Below, in pieces: positions 26,487-36,341 of a DNA stretch of 64,000 nt (position 1 is the stretch's first letter; each line of letters begins with the position of its first letter). The translations under genes and the position numbers were made by a program. A model generated the notes under the pieces. That model did not search any database, was not told the origin of the DNA, and saw only the letters and a program-made list of their open reading frames with translations. Location: NCBI RefSeq assembly GCF_032878975.1, contig NZ_CP043875.1, forward strand, positions 2,100,370 through 2,164,369, read 5' to 3'. Source of the stretch: Methanoplanus sp. FWC-SCC4. GTDB taxonomy: Archaea; Halobacteriota; Methanomicrobia; Methanomicrobiales; Methanomicrobiaceae.

Positions 26487-28016
26487 ATGGTAAAAAAAAG
26501 TAGAACAAATCAGAAGGTCAAAAATTTTTCCAAAGGTTATAATAGCGAAAACTTCACAGAAGAAAATTATTCTGTAAAATCAACAGCAGATCTTAATTTT
26601 AATAACCTGAAAAATGTTTTAATGACAAACAAATATGCCTGGATGTTAATATTTCTGACATTTGCAGGGTTTGTCCTCAGGTTTTATAATCTGGGTTTCA
26701 ATTCAATATGGCTGGATGAAGGTTCTACAATTAACTTTGCCCAGAGATCTCTTTCCGGAATATGGGAGGCAACTATCGGAGGAGGCGAGTTCAATCCTCC
26801 ACTATTCTATTATCTAGAACATTTTATGCTGACTTTCGGAGAAAGTGAAGTAACACTAAGATTTTTGCCTGCACTATTTGGTGCACTCTGTATTCCCATA
26901 ATGTATTTTATCGGAAGAGAAGCGGTAGATGAAAAAAGCGGCATCATTGCAGCTGCACTGATGACTTTTTCCTCATTTCAGATATTCTACTCACAGGATG
27001 CAAGAGCATATACAACAGTCCTCTTCTTCTTCTCAGTTGCCCTGATTTGTTATCTGTGGGCCCTTAAAAACAATAATATAAAGTGGTGGATACTTTTCGG
27101 TCTTTTTTCGGCAATATCTTTCTGGACACATTTTTATATTGTCATTGCAGTTGGTATCATTTTCCTTCATGCAATTTATACTAACAGAAATGAAATCAGG
27201 GAGAATATATCAAACATAAAACCAGTGCTTGCAGCCTTTGCAATTTTTACAATAATTACAATTCCAATAATAATTGCCACAATAACATTGTTTTTTAAAC
27301 GTGCAGCAGGAGGAGAAACATGGGGCCTGAAAGGAATTGATGTAATAACAACAACTTTTGTCCAGATCTCAGGAGGAAATGTTATGATAACATTAATATT
27401 TGGTCTTCTGGCTCTGGCAGGTGGGTATAAGATATTTACAATGAAAAGGGATCTGGCTGTCCTTATTGGGTTATCTCTTATTCTCCCGTTTATTGCAAGT
27501 TTTATTCTGTCAGCTGCAATACCAATGAGTCCTAGATATCTCATATATTTATTGCCTTTTTATTTCATGGCAATTGCAGGCTCTGTTAAATATCTCCCCG
27601 AATCCTATAATTCAGAAAAAATTGCAGCATTGGCGATAGTTATTATTCTTCTGCTAAATCTGCCAGCACTAATGCCATATTATACAACATATTCAAAAAA
27701 TGACTGGAGAGGTTTTTCAACAGCCCTTGAAAGTGTTACAAATGAAGGAGACAAAGTTGTTCTTCTGCCTGGATATATGCACCAGCCCTTTGATTATTAT
27801 TATGATAATGAAACAGACAGGACCGAGGTATATCAGTATTATACAAAAGAAGAACTCAATGTTCTTTCTGAAGAGAATCCCAACTCTACAATATATTATG
27901 TAGTTACCGGCGATATTATGTCAGCCGATCCGACAGGAGGTTCACTACAGTGGCTGGAACAAAATGCAGTTTCTTCAGGTCAACATACGGGAATATATGT
28001 GTTTAAGTCAAAATGA
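26487..28016 (+). CDS. GT-C glycosyltransferase, ArnT/PMT_2 type
   Basis: 509 residues. A hydrophilic N-terminal tail of about 50 residues precedes about 12 membrane segments. The acidic motif WLDEGSTINFAQRS after the first membrane helix and YSQDARAYT in a later loop are typical of dolichyl-phosphate-sugar transferases of the PMT_2/ArnT type. These enzymes move a sugar from a polyprenyl-phosphate carrier on the outer face. The C-terminal soluble region is exposed. It begins a two-gene unit with the GT2-GtrA protein (16 bp gap), which probably makes its lipid-linked donor. Confidence 0.9.
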   Translation: MVKKSRTNQKVKNFSKGYNSENFTEENYSVKSTADLNFNNLKNVLMTNKYAWMLIFLTFAGFVLRFYNLGFNSIWLDEGSTINFAQRSLSGIWEATIGGGEFNPPLFYYLEHFMLTFGESEVTLRFLPALFGALCIPIMYFIGREAVDEKSGIIAAALMTFSSFQIFYSQDARAYTTVLFFFSVALICYLWALKNNNIKWWILFGLFSAISFWTHFYIVIAVGIIFLHAIYTNRNEIRENISNIKPVLAAFAIFTIITIPIIIATITLFFKRAAGGETWGLKGIDVITTTFVQISGGNVMITLIFGLLALAGGYKIFTMKRDLAVLIGLSLILPFIASFILSAAIPMSPRYLIYLLPFYFMAIAGSVKYLPESYNSEKIAALAIVIILLLNLPALMPYYTTYSKNDWRGFSTALESVTNEGDKVVLLPGYMHQPFDYYYDNETDRTEVYQYYTKEELNVLSEENPNSTIYYVVTGDIMSADPTGGSLQWLEQNAVSSGQHTGIYVFKSK

Positions 28017-28032
28017 TCTATAGGCCGATGAG

Positions 28033-29145
28033 ATGGAAAAATACGATCTTACAATAATAATTCCCACTTTTAATGAGAGAGACAATATAGAAAATATTGT
28101 TGAGTCCGTATCAGGCGTTATGCATGATGCAGGCATCATAACCGAGGTTCTGGTTGTTGATGATAATTCTGATGACGGAACCATTGAGAAAGTCAGGGAG
28201 ATGCAGGAAAAATATTCCAACCTCGAACTTATTGTCCGTTATGATGACCACGGTTTGTCGCAATCCGTCACTGAAGGTTTTTACAAGGCAAAAGCAGATA
28301 TAATTCAGGTTATTGATGCTGATTTTTCCCATCCTCCAAAAATGATTCCGGAATTTTATACTTCTGTTGCACAGGATGGAAATGATGTTGTAATCGGAAG
28401 CAGATATTTAAAAGGAGGAGACATTGAAAACTGGCCTCTAAAAAGACGTTTAATCTCTCTTGGCGCGACATTTTTCGGGAGAATTTTATTTCCGGAAATT
28501 ACCGATCCTGTAAGTGGTTTTTTTGCTATAAAACGCGATGTGATAAAAAATGCAGTGATGAAACCCCGGGGATATAAAATTTTAATGGAAGTTCTGGGAA
28601 AAGGCCACTGGTATCAGGCAAAAGAGATTCCTTTTGTATTTAAAGATCGTGAAGAGGGGGACAGCAAACTCAAACTCTCAACAATAATAGATTATATTCT
28701 GCAGTGTATCGACATTGCTGTTTATTCTTTTAAGCATCATGAGACAAATGTCTGGCAGGAATGGAAAAAAATCTTTAAATTTGCTGCTGTCGGCATATCA
28801 GGGATTTTTGTAAATGTCGGCCTCCTATATTTTTTAACAGAGTATTTCGGGATATTCTATCTCATATCCAGTTTAATTGCAATTGAAACCTCAATTATTA
28901 CAAATTTTATCCTCAACGATCTATGGACATTTAAAGGTAATGAATCAAGATTTTCTAAAAAATGGCACAGATTCGTTTCTTTCCAGTTTGTTTCTGTAAT
29001 GGGTGTTCTGATAAATATGGGCATATTGTGGGCCCTTACGGAATTTGCAGGACTTTATTATGTCATTTCAAATCTGTTTGGTATCGGTGCCGCGTTTGCC
29101 TGGAATTTTCTGGTTAACAGGAATATTACCTGGAAGAAAATATAA
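28033..29145 (+). CDS. Dolichyl-phosphate hexose synthase-like GT2 fused to GtrA domain
   Basis: 370 residues. The first 230 residues form a GT2 catalytic domain of the DPM1 type: TIIIPTFNERDNIENIV, DDNSDDGT and the metal-binding VIDADFSHPP. The last 125 residues form a four-helix GtrA-like membrane domain (FAAVGISGIFVNVGLLYFL). The enzyme would load a sugar from a nucleotide donor onto a polyprenyl phosphate, and the GtrA part anchors it or assists flipping. Placement directly after a GT-C gene supports a donor-maker/transferase pair. Confidence 0.9.
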   Translation: MEKYDLTIIIPTFNERDNIENIVESVSGVMHDAGIITEVLVVDDNSDDGTIEKVREMQEKYSNLELIVRYDDHGLSQSVTEGFYKAKADIIQVIDADFSHPPKMIPEFYTSVAQDGNDVVIGSRYLKGGDIENWPLKRRLISLGATFFGRILFPEITDPVSGFFAIKRDVIKNAVMKPRGYKILMEVLGKGHWYQAKEIPFVFKDREEGDSKLKLSTIIDYILQCIDIAVYSFKHHETNVWQEWKKIFKFAAVGISGIFVNVGLLYFLTEYFGIFYLISSLIAIETSIITNFILNDLWTFKGNESRFSKKWHRFVSFQFVSVMGVLINMGILWALTEFAGLYYVISNLFGIGAAFAWNFLVNRNITWKKI

Positions 29146-30129
29146 TTATCTATCCTTTACTTTTTCAAATTTTGTGATCTTTATAGGATATTTCAACCAG
29201 AATAAAACTCCGATAAGAGCAATCAGATAATAACAGATAAAAAGATATAAAAATGAGAATGCCAGCGCACTCTCAGCTGAAATTCCCTGAAGGCCAAATA
29301 AGTACACAAGAGCAAAGTCACGGGTTCCAATCCCGGAAACACTTATTGGGAGCAATTCAATTATACAGATTATAGGAATTACAACGACCATATATAGAAA
29401 AGGTATATCTATTCCAAGTGAAAGTGCCATTGTGTACGAATAAAAAAAAGGAATGATCCACGAAAGAATACCAAATACTGATGCAATCAATAGTTTAACA
29501 GGATTAGCAATTAAAATTTTAAGACCTGAATAATAACTTTCAAAATAACCCCATAATATTCTAAACAACTTTTCAGGCAGAATCCTTTTTAAAACCGGCA
29601 TTACAATGTTATCCCCAAAATTTCTACTGAAAAGCAGAAATATTGTAACTAGCATGAACAAAATAATAAAGAATATCAGTTCATTTGGAATGATACTTGT
29701 GTTAAAGAAATATGAAAATACAATTAATGAAATTGTTCCCATTATAACCAGCATAACAATATCAATTATTCTGTCCATAACAACGGCAGAAAGTGCCATA
29801 CCATATTCACTGTTTTTATTTTTTAAATAGAATATTCGAACCAAATCACCCATTTTGGCAGGCATTATTACAGAGAAAGAGAGACTGACCAGATATGACG
29901 CAAGTGCTTCAGTGTTTGAAAATTCGGGACTTATTATCTTTGCAATATATCTCCATTTTAGAACCTTGAATAAAATTCCAAAAAAATAGATGATTAACGT
30001 AATTGACAATATTACAAGATCAATATTTGAAAATATATTTAATATCTCATCCAAATTTACATTGCTTATAATGTATGCAAACAGTACCAGTCCAACAGCA
30101 ATAGTTAAATATTTTATTTTATTTTTCAT
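29146..30129 (-). CDS. LPG-synthase-like/AglD-type integral membrane protein
   Basis: 327 residues, about eight membrane segments, of the lysylphosphatidylglycerol synthase TM region family (UPF0104). The domain motif (LPISVSGIGTRDFALVYLFG, near residues 250-270) and the earlier PAKMGDLVRIFYL segment are clear. In archaea such domains occur in AglD-like proteins and are thought to help move or modify lipid-linked sugars. It sits among glycosyltransferases, immediately convergent with the GT2-GtrA gene (no gap), and heads a three-gene minus-strand order with the methyltransferase and GT2 genes. Confidence 0.85.
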   Translation of the reverse strand: MKNKIKYLTIAVGLVLFAYIISNVNLDEILNIFSNIDLVILSITLIIYFFGILFKVLKWRYIAKIISPEFSNTEALASYLVSLSFSVIMPAKMGDLVRIFYLKNKNSEYGMALSAVVMDRIIDIVMLVIMGTISLIVFSYFFNTSIIPNELIFFIILFMLVTIFLLFSRNFGDNIVMPVLKRILPEKLFRILWGYFESYYSGLKILIANPVKLLIASVFGILSWIIPFFYSYTMALSLGIDIPFLYMVVVIPIICIIELLPISVSGIGTRDFALVYLFGLQGISAESALAFSFLYLFICYYLIALIGVLFWLKYPIKITKFEKVKDR

Positions 30130-30140
30130 GCTTAAAGAAT

Positions 30141-30842
30141 TTAAACTGATTTTTTTGCAATTACACCAACGCCATATGCATAATGTTGTTTGTATGGGAA
30201 ATAATTCTCAACCTTACATATTTTTTTACGAATATTTTCAGACAAAATTTCCTTATTATTTGTAGCAAGGGGCAGTAATGCCTGAATACCGAATGAATCA
30301 ATAATTTCAAGATCCGGAGATGCCCTATTGATCGCATTTTTAAGCCTTGAGAGTGAGTAATCCTCTTCATATCCAAATTCAAATCTATTGGTTTTTATAG
30401 AGAGATATTTCCAGATCCTGTACCATAAACAATGACTGTTTGGAACAATAATCATCAAATTGCCTCCCTTTCTTGTAATTCTTGCCATCTCTTTTATGGC
30501 CCTTATATTTCCAGGTTCACGGAAGTGCTCAATAACCCCGGAATTATATACCAGATCAAAAGTTTCGTCAGGAAAAGGCATATTGAACATGTCCCCATTT
30601 ACAGGATTATCACATTTTGATTTTGCAATTTTAAGGGCATTTTTAGAGATATCTAATCCTGTGGTACTATGGCGCCGGGAAAAGATTTCAAGTGTCTGTC
30701 CCGTACCGCAACCAACCTCAATAATTTTTTTTCCAGCAGATAAATTTGCATCCAGTTTTTCGATAAAATTCAGATAATTCAGACTATAATCACTATTTAC
30801 CTTTTTATTATCCCATACATCATCCCAGACATCCGTGACCAT
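30141..30842 (-). CDS. SAM-dependent methyltransferase in glycan cassette
   Basis: 233 residues, a class I methyltransferase. Motif I IIEVGCGTGQTLEI lies at about residues 38-51, followed by TTGLDISKNAL and the FDLVYNSGVIEHF motif IV-like region, then MARITRKGGNLMIIVPN. Enzymes of this group methylate sugars, lipids or quinones. Its place between a GT2 gene (12 bp) and the AglD-like gene (11 bp) suggests it decorates a glycan or lipid carrier. Low GC content matches its neighbours. Confidence 0.85.
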   Translation of the reverse strand: MVTDVWDDVWDNKKVNSDYSLNYLNFIEKLDANLSAGKKIIEVGCGTGQTLEIFSRRHSTTGLDISKNALKIAKSKCDNPVNGDMFNMPFPDETFDLVYNSGVIEHFREPGNIRAIKEMARITRKGGNLMIIVPNSHCLWYRIWKYLSIKTNRFEFGYEEDYSLSRLKNAINRASPDLEIIDSFGIQALLPLATNNKEILSENIRKKICKVENYFPYKQHYAYGVGVIAKKSV

Positions 30843-30854
30843 AATTATATCCTT

Positions 30855-31595
30855 TTATTTATTCAGCATAAGCCTAAATATTGATTTTATGTACGTTTTA
30901 AACTGTCTGAAATTGAATTTTGAAGATCCAAATTCCCTGTTAACAAGCACGAATGGAACTTCAATCAGTTTAAAACCTGCTTTTTCCGCCTTTATTGTCA
31001 ACTCAAGCTGTATGGCAAAAGTCTTTTCCCGCAGTGAAATTTGTTCAAAAATCTCTTTTTTGCAGATACGAAAACCACTTGTTGCATCTTTGGTTTTTAT
31101 TCTGAAAAACATATGAAATGCAACCTGTGCCACTCTGCTTAACGCCACTCTCCAAAGAGGTACATTCTTCATTCCACCTCCTTTTACATATCTGCTGGCA
31201 ACAACCATGTCATATTCATTTAGATATTCAGCCATGTCCGGCAGGAGTGAGAGAGGATGTGTCATATCACAGTCAATCTGACCAATGTACAGGTAATTTT
31301 TATTTAAACAATAATTTCTTCCACTGTTCAGTGCTTCAGCAAAACCTTTGTTCTTTTCATGGTTAACAGATTTCACCCACGAATACTTTTTTTCATTTTC
31401 AGTAATCATTTTGTAGCTGTCATCTTTGCTTCCGTCATTGACGAAAACAAAATCAAAACCGGCAAGTTCACCCCGCTCTTTGTAATGATATATTTTTTCA
31501 ATTAATTTGGGGATGTTCTCACTTTCATTATAACAGGGAACAACAATGCAGATCCCGTCAGAACAATTAAAGGTCTTTTCAAATTCTGCCATCAA
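30855..31595 (-). CDS. GT2 glycosyltransferase, DPM1/PglD-like
   Basis: 246 residues, no membrane segment. CIVVPCYNESENIPKLI, VNDGSKDDSY and the QIDCDMTHPLSL metal-binding motif are classical for polyprenyl-phosphate hexose synthases and related GT2 enzymes. Unlike the enzyme at 28.0 kb it lacks a GtrA domain. First gene of the minus-strand trio GT2, methyltransferase, AglD-like protein; about 12 bp separate each pair. Confidence 0.9.
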   Translation of the reverse strand: MMAEFEKTFNCSDGICIVVPCYNESENIPKLIEKIYHYKERGELAGFDFVFVNDGSKDDSYKMITENEKKYSWVKSVNHEKNKGFAEALNSGRNYCLNKNYLYIGQIDCDMTHPLSLLPDMAEYLNEYDMVVASRYVKGGGMKNVPLWRVALSRVAQVAFHMFFRIKTKDATSGFRICKKEIFEQISLREKTFAIQLELTIKAEKAGFKLIEVPFVLVNREFGSSKFNFRQFKTYIKSIFRLMLNK

Positions 31596-31709
31596 TGATT
31601 ATAATTTCTATTTTTATCGGTATAAAGAATATGTCTTAATTTTTAAAATTTATTTAAACATTACATAATAAAAAGCAGGACTTATCTATTTATATTCACA
31701 ATTAAAATT

Positions 31710-33029
31710 ATGAAAGTGGGGAATAATAAAATAAAGAAAGACAAGTTTTCACTGTTGGGTATTGAAATCCCTGGAATAAACAAGGAGAATTTCCAAAAAC
31801 ACATAATAATACTTCTATTTATAGCAGTTTTTACAAAAATCGCAGTTTTATTTGCCACAACCAATTTATTTCATTCTTTTATTGATTTGTTTGATATATC
31901 TATATACCTGCAATATGCTGTAAATATCTATGGCGGCCAGATACCATATGTTGACTTCCCTGTTGAGTACCCGGTTCTATTTCTGATCCCGGTTCTCCTG
32001 CCCTTACCCTTTGCAGTTCTCACAAATGATGCTTATACATATATTTATGCGTATCAGATTATAATGTCAGTTTTTGATCTCTTCACTTTAATTTTTGTGT
32101 ACCTTATCTCACTGAAAATATTTGATAAAAAAACAGCTTTTATTTCCGGAATTTTGTATGCAACCGCATTTTCTGCGGCATATTTTATTTTAACAAAATT
32201 TGATTCATTTCCTACGTTTCTGCTGACACTTGCACTTATGCTTACTTTATACAATAAACAAATTGAAGGTTATATTTCCATTATTCTTGGTTTTTTCACA
32301 AAAATATTCCCTGCTCTTGCAGCACCATATATAATATTGTATAATTCAGACAATTCTGATTTAAAGACTGAAATTCTAAAATTTTTAAAATATGCATTGC
32401 CTTTTGGAATAATTCTTTTTATCCCGTTATTCCTTCTGAATCCTGAAATAATAAATACATATCTCTTTGCAACAGGAACAAGCGTCGGCGTCTATGCCAA
32501 TACGGCAACGTATACGATATCCTCAATCTTAAATGCCCTTGGTCTGAATATTTCTCCGGATTCTGTTTCAGTTGTAATGTATACACTGATGATTTTAACA
32601 TTCATATACCTGATATTGACAGCATTTTTCCAGAAAATAAAAGAGGAACGCAGGTTATTATCCTTTATTTTGCTGACAATATTCTCGGCTGTATTCTTCA
32701 CAAAATTTCACAGTCCTCAGTACATAGTCTGGATGACTCCTTTCTTTGCAATACTTCTCGCTGAATCTCTAAAGGGGATTATAATGTTTTATGCGGTACA
32801 GGCTCTTGCTTATGCTGAGTTTCCACTGCTATTCAATACATTTTATCAAAATCAGGAATATATATTCAGTATGGGAACTTCAGGATGGTATACGATAGTT
32901 TTCTTCTTTACGATTGAATACCTCGTCCTGCTTGTAACAATCCTATTCATTATAAAAAATGATAAAGGATTAACAGATAGTTTTAAGGAACTCCCAAAAA
33001 CATTGGTTTCCAGATATAAAATTAAATAA
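31710..33029 (+). CDS. GT-C/GT87-like mannosyltransferase
   Basis: 439 residues with about ten or more membrane segments. An early acidic motif (FIDLFDISIYLQYAVNIYGG) and YVDFPVEYPVLFLI place it among GT87/GT-C polyprenyl-phosphate-dependent transferases; FTKFHSPQYIVWMTPFFA is the usual late loop. It would add a hexose to a glycan at the outer membrane face. It starts a plus-strand pair with wecB. Confidence 0.8.
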   Translation: MKVGNNKIKKDKFSLLGIEIPGINKENFQKHIIILLFIAVFTKIAVLFATTNLFHSFIDLFDISIYLQYAVNIYGGQIPYVDFPVEYPVLFLIPVLLPLPFAVLTNDAYTYIYAYQIIMSVFDLFTLIFVYLISLKIFDKKTAFISGILYATAFSAAYFILTKFDSFPTFLLTLALMLTLYNKQIEGYISIILGFFTKIFPALAAPYIILYNSDNSDLKTEILKFLKYALPFGIILFIPLFLLNPEIINTYLFATGTSVGVYANTATYTISSILNALGLNISPDSVSVVMYTLMILTFIYLILTAFFQKIKEERRLLSFILLTIFSAVFFTKFHSPQYIVWMTPFFAILLAESLKGIIMFYAVQALAYAEFPLLFNTFYQNQEYIFSMGTSGWYTIVFFFTIEYLVLLVTILFIIKNDKGLTDSFKELPKTLVSRYKIK

Positions 33030-33085
33030 AATTATTATTTCCTGAAACACTTTTATCATCTTTATTTACAATTATTATTCATACA

Positions 33086-34165
33086 ATGATCTCAATAATC
33101 CTCGGTACACGTCCCGAAATCATCAAGATGTCCCCTATTATTAGGGAATGTCAAAAAAGGAATATTACATTTAACATTATCCATTCGGGTCAACACTATT
33201 CAAAAAATATGGACAGCGTTTTTTTTGAGCAGCTTGAACTTCCGGCACCCGATTATAATATCCATGTGGGTTCAGGAACACAGGCTGAACAAACAGGAAA
33301 TGCACTAATTGGCATTGAAAGAATACTCCTTGAGAAAAGACCTGATATTGTTCTGGTACAGGGGGATACAAATACGGTACTTGCCGGGGCAATTGCAGCC
33401 TCAAAGCTGAATATAAAAATAGGACATGTTGAGGCAGGACTTAGAAGTTATTTCAGAGAAATGCCTGAAGAGATAAACAGAGTTCTTACCGATCACTGCT
33501 CTGATTATCTTTTTGCACCTACTGAAAAATCAAGGAATATACTTCTAAAAGAGGGAATTTCAGACAAAAATATATTTGTAACAGGGAATACAGTTGTTGA
33601 TGCCGTATACCAGAATCTCGAACTTAGCAAAAAAAAGATAAGTATTCTAAAAGATTATAATCTGAAAAAATCAGGCTATATTCTTGCCACTGTTCATAGA
33701 AAAGAAAATGTGGACAATCCTGTAATTTTCAGGAATATTTTAAATTCTTTTTTAAGAATTTCAAATGAGTTTAATATCCCGGTTATCTATCCAATTCACC
33801 CAAGAGCTAAAAAGATGATGGAAATGTTGGATTGTAATTTAAGTGGCATAATTTTTACTGAGCCACTTGATTATCTCTCATTTCTTCAGTTGGAACAGAA
33901 TGCAAAAATTATTCTGACTGATTCAGGCGGACTACAGGAAGAGGCATGTATTATGAAAGTCCCCTGTGTAACACTGCGTGATAACACTGAAAGACCTGAA
34001 ACGGTTGATGTTGGGGCAAACATTCTTTCAGGAACGTTATCTGAAAGTATTTTCAAAAGTGTTGAGAAGATGATGAGCATAAAAGCCGAATGGATCAATC
34101 CATTTGGTGATGGTAGCTCATCTAAAAAAATATTGGATATTCTCAATAAAGATCAGCTATTGTAG
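33086..34165 (+). CDS. wecB: UDP-N-acetylglucosamine 2-epimerase (non-hydrolysing)
   Basis: 359 residues, full length. IILGTRPEIIKMSPII, HSGQHYS, LVQGDTNTVLAG and GHVEAGLRS are all family motifs, and LTDSGGLQEEA closes the active site in the C-terminal Rossmann domain. It interconverts UDP-GlcNAc and UDP-ManNAc for surface glycan synthesis. The usual partner, UDP-ManNAc dehydrogenase (WecC), is not in the window. It ends the glycan cassette. Confidence 0.95.
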   Translation: MISIILGTRPEIIKMSPIIRECQKRNITFNIIHSGQHYSKNMDSVFFEQLELPAPDYNIHVGSGTQAEQTGNALIGIERILLEKRPDIVLVQGDTNTVLAGAIAASKLNIKIGHVEAGLRSYFREMPEEINRVLTDHCSDYLFAPTEKSRNILLKEGISDKNIFVTGNTVVDAVYQNLELSKKKISILKDYNLKKSGYILATVHRKENVDNPVIFRNILNSFLRISNEFNIPVIYPIHPRAKKMMEMLDCNLSGIIFTEPLDYLSFLQLEQNAKIILTDSGGLQEEACIMKVPCVTLRDNTERPETVDVGANILSGTLSESIFKSVEKMMSIKAEWINPFGDGSSSKKILDILNKDQLL

Positions 34166-34176
34166 CTTCAAAAATA

Positions 34177-34563
34177 TTATTCCCCAAAAACCACCTCATC
34201 CTCCTCCCTCCACTCCGGAGAAACCATCGCAAGAAACACAAGATCACAATCCCCCCTGTTCTCAATATACTGAACAGACCCCGGAGGAATGTACACAACC
34301 TGGCCGGATGACATCTCACTAACCTCAGAGTCAATGTGCATCTGTCCTTTTCCTGCCAGAATGTAATACACCTCACTGGACTCTTTTAGCATGTGGGGAA
34401 TGGTTTTTTCACCAGTCGGAACTATTGCATGCACAATGCTGTACCCCATTTGAAGTTTTAAATCCCCGTAATCTTTCTCGTCTTTTGGATGCAGAAGTTC
34501 ACACAAAAGACAGTTGTCCCCTGCACGAAAATAATCCGCATCCTTTATGTCCCTAATGAGCAT
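34177..34563 (-). CDS. Cupin-domain protein
   Basis: 128 residues, a single small beta barrel. The cupin motifs are visible as TGEKTIPHMLKESSEVYYILAG and later GSVQYIENRGDCDLVFLA. The metal-ligand His/Glu pattern is partly altered (the first motif has one His and a Glu), so the metal site may be incomplete. Members include sugar isomerases and binding proteins. It converges with wecB, 11 bp away, but is on the other strand. Function not known. Confidence 0.8.
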   Translation of the reverse strand: MLIRDIKDADYFRAGDNCLLCELLHPKDEKDYGDLKLQMGYSIVHAIVPTGEKTIPHMLKESSEVYYILAGKGQMHIDSEVSEMSSGQVVYIPPGSVQYIENRGDCDLVFLAMVSPEWREEDEVVFGE

Positions 34564-34650
34564 GATAATGACTTATCAATATGACCGCCTTCGATGATCA
34601 ATTTTTTTACTTTAATTGTCATTTTATACATAACCTAAAGGAGGACAAAA

Positions 34651-35133
34651 ATGACAGAAACAAAAGTTAAATTTGAAACAAATCTCGGCGATATAATTAT
34701 CCAGCTATATGACGACATGCCGGTTACAACAGGAAATTTTGAAAAACTCGTACAGGAAGGATTCTACGACGGAATTATCTTTCACAGGGTTATCAGGAAT
34801 TTTATGATACAGGCAGGATGTCCACATGGGACAGGAACCGGAGGACCGGGATACAACATAAAGGATGAATTTGTAAAAGGCCACTCAAATGTCCGCGGAA
34901 CACTTGCAATGGCAAACACCGGCCAGCCTGACACAGGAGGAAGCCAGTTCTTCATAAACCTTGTCGACAACACATACCTCGACTGGGACAACAAATCAAC
35001 CCCTTACAAACACCCGGTATTCGGCGAGGTTATTGAAGGAATGGACGTTGTTGACAAAATAGCAATGCAGCGTACAAACTCAATGGACAAACCGGTTAAC
35101 GAGACCAAAATCATAAAAGCAACAGTAATCTGA
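34651..35133 (+). CDS. Cyclophilin-type peptidyl-prolyl cis-trans isomerase
   Basis: 160 residues, a compact cytoplasmic cyclophilin without a signal peptide. FHRVIRNFMIQAGCP contains the catalytic Arg, and GTLAMANTGQPDTGGSQFF the substrate-binding core (Q-F-F). The enzyme speeds proline isomerisation in protein folding. A strong AAAGGAGG site precedes the start. It is separated from the upstream cupin by a divergent promoter region. Confidence 0.95.
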   Translation: MTETKVKFETNLGDIIIQLYDDMPVTTGNFEKLVQEGFYDGIIFHRVIRNFMIQAGCPHGTGTGGPGYNIKDEFVKGHSNVRGTLAMANTGQPDTGGSQFFINLVDNTYLDWDNKSTPYKHPVFGEVIEGMDVVDKIAMQRTNSMDKPVNETKIIKATVI

Positions 35134-35224
35134 ATCAGAATACTTCATAAATAAATATTTGGTGAAACCGTGGTGATGATTTTCCAAAGATTTCATCATT
35201 TTTAAAAAATTATGTGATTTTTTA

Positions 35225-36202
35225 TTATGCAAGTTTTATACGGTTTCCCTTTCCCTTGATAACGCCCATCTTCTTCATATCCACCAATACGTCTTTTATA
35301 TAGTTTTTATCCAGATCAAACAGGAATTCATCACCTGAAGCGTCACTGGAAATATTGATGGATTTAAGCCTCTCAAACATCTCTTCCATCCCTGCCTTCT
35401 CGACTTCCTTAAGCACATCAATCACCCTTCCCGCAATAAGCGTATTTAAGAAAATACTCTCTTTTAAGGAAAGATAGGACTCTTTATCGATATCGTAATT
35501 CAAAACTGCCTCATCAAGACTTTTTAAATCAGCCTTGAGGGCAAATTCCAAAGGAAGGGAAAGATGGTATTCCGGGCAGGAGACAACACTGACAACTGTT
35601 TTGATATTGTATTTCACAAGCTCTTCTTCGGATAATTCCTCATACATGACATCAGAGGGAAGCGAGAGAGAGAGTGCCTCAGTATCCGCTGCCTTTAACA
35701 GATACTTTTTCCCCTCTCTTTCTTCGATAAGATCGTTTAATTCCAGAATAGGAAGTGCAGTCATTGTTTTTTTCAGTCTGCTCCCTTCTTCAGCCAGAAT
35801 ATCCCTGACCTGCCCTGCCGAATCATCTCCGCTTATGAGATTATTGTACTGCTCATAATCAGGATCATCAGAAATGCAGCCGTCTTCGGCTGTCATTTCA
35901 TAAAATGCATTTATTGTTCCTGTAATTGAATCAAATTCAGAAATCAGGGAGTTGTATGCTTCAATCAGGATATCGTTCATTTCACTGTCATCTTCATCAG
36001 GAATTTCTTCGCATTCCTTTAATTTTGATAACTCATCAGAAAAATATCGCCTGAAATCCTTTATTGCAGCTTTGAAACTGGTCTCAGAAGCAAGTTTATT
36101 GACTACCCTGATGACCGGTTTGCATCCGTCAGCGTTTAAAATTTGTGCAAATTCCTCCGCATGTTCAGGATTATAAAATATTAGCGTCTCTTCAAATACC
36201 AT
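35225..36202 (-). CDS. Conserved hypothetical acidic protein, divergent from polB
   Basis: 325 residues, not recognised. The chain is acidic, helical and soluble. The final 60 residues (FLFDLDKNYIKDVLVDMKKMGVIKGKGNRI) look like a winged helix, suggesting a DNA- or RNA-linked role. A central region with VVSVVSCPEYHLSLPLEFALK may be a beta sandwich. It is divergent from the DNA polymerase II small subunit gene (139 bp gap), and the two may share control. Function unknown. Confidence 0.55.
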   Translation of the reverse strand: MVFEETLIFYNPEHAEEFAQILNADGCKPVIRVVNKLASETSFKAAIKDFRRYFSDELSKLKECEEIPDEDDSEMNDILIEAYNSLISEFDSITGTINAFYEMTAEDGCISDDPDYEQYNNLISGDDSAGQVRDILAEEGSRLKKTMTALPILELNDLIEEREGKKYLLKAADTEALSLSLPSDVMYEELSEEELVKYNIKTVVSVVSCPEYHLSLPLEFALKADLKSLDEAVLNYDIDKESYLSLKESIFLNTLIAGRVIDVLKEVEKAGMEEMFERLKSINISSDASGDEFLFDLDKNYIKDVLVDMKKMGVIKGKGNRIKLA

Positions 36203-36341
36203 AACTTTTCCTGATATCTGGTATGTTAACTAATCATAATAAAACAAATCAGTAGTTTCGGCAAAACTGATGGTTGTTTTGATAGTCAGCTTTTCCCTAT
36301 TACCAATGTATTTACAATTATAGTACAAACCTAAATGTTCA

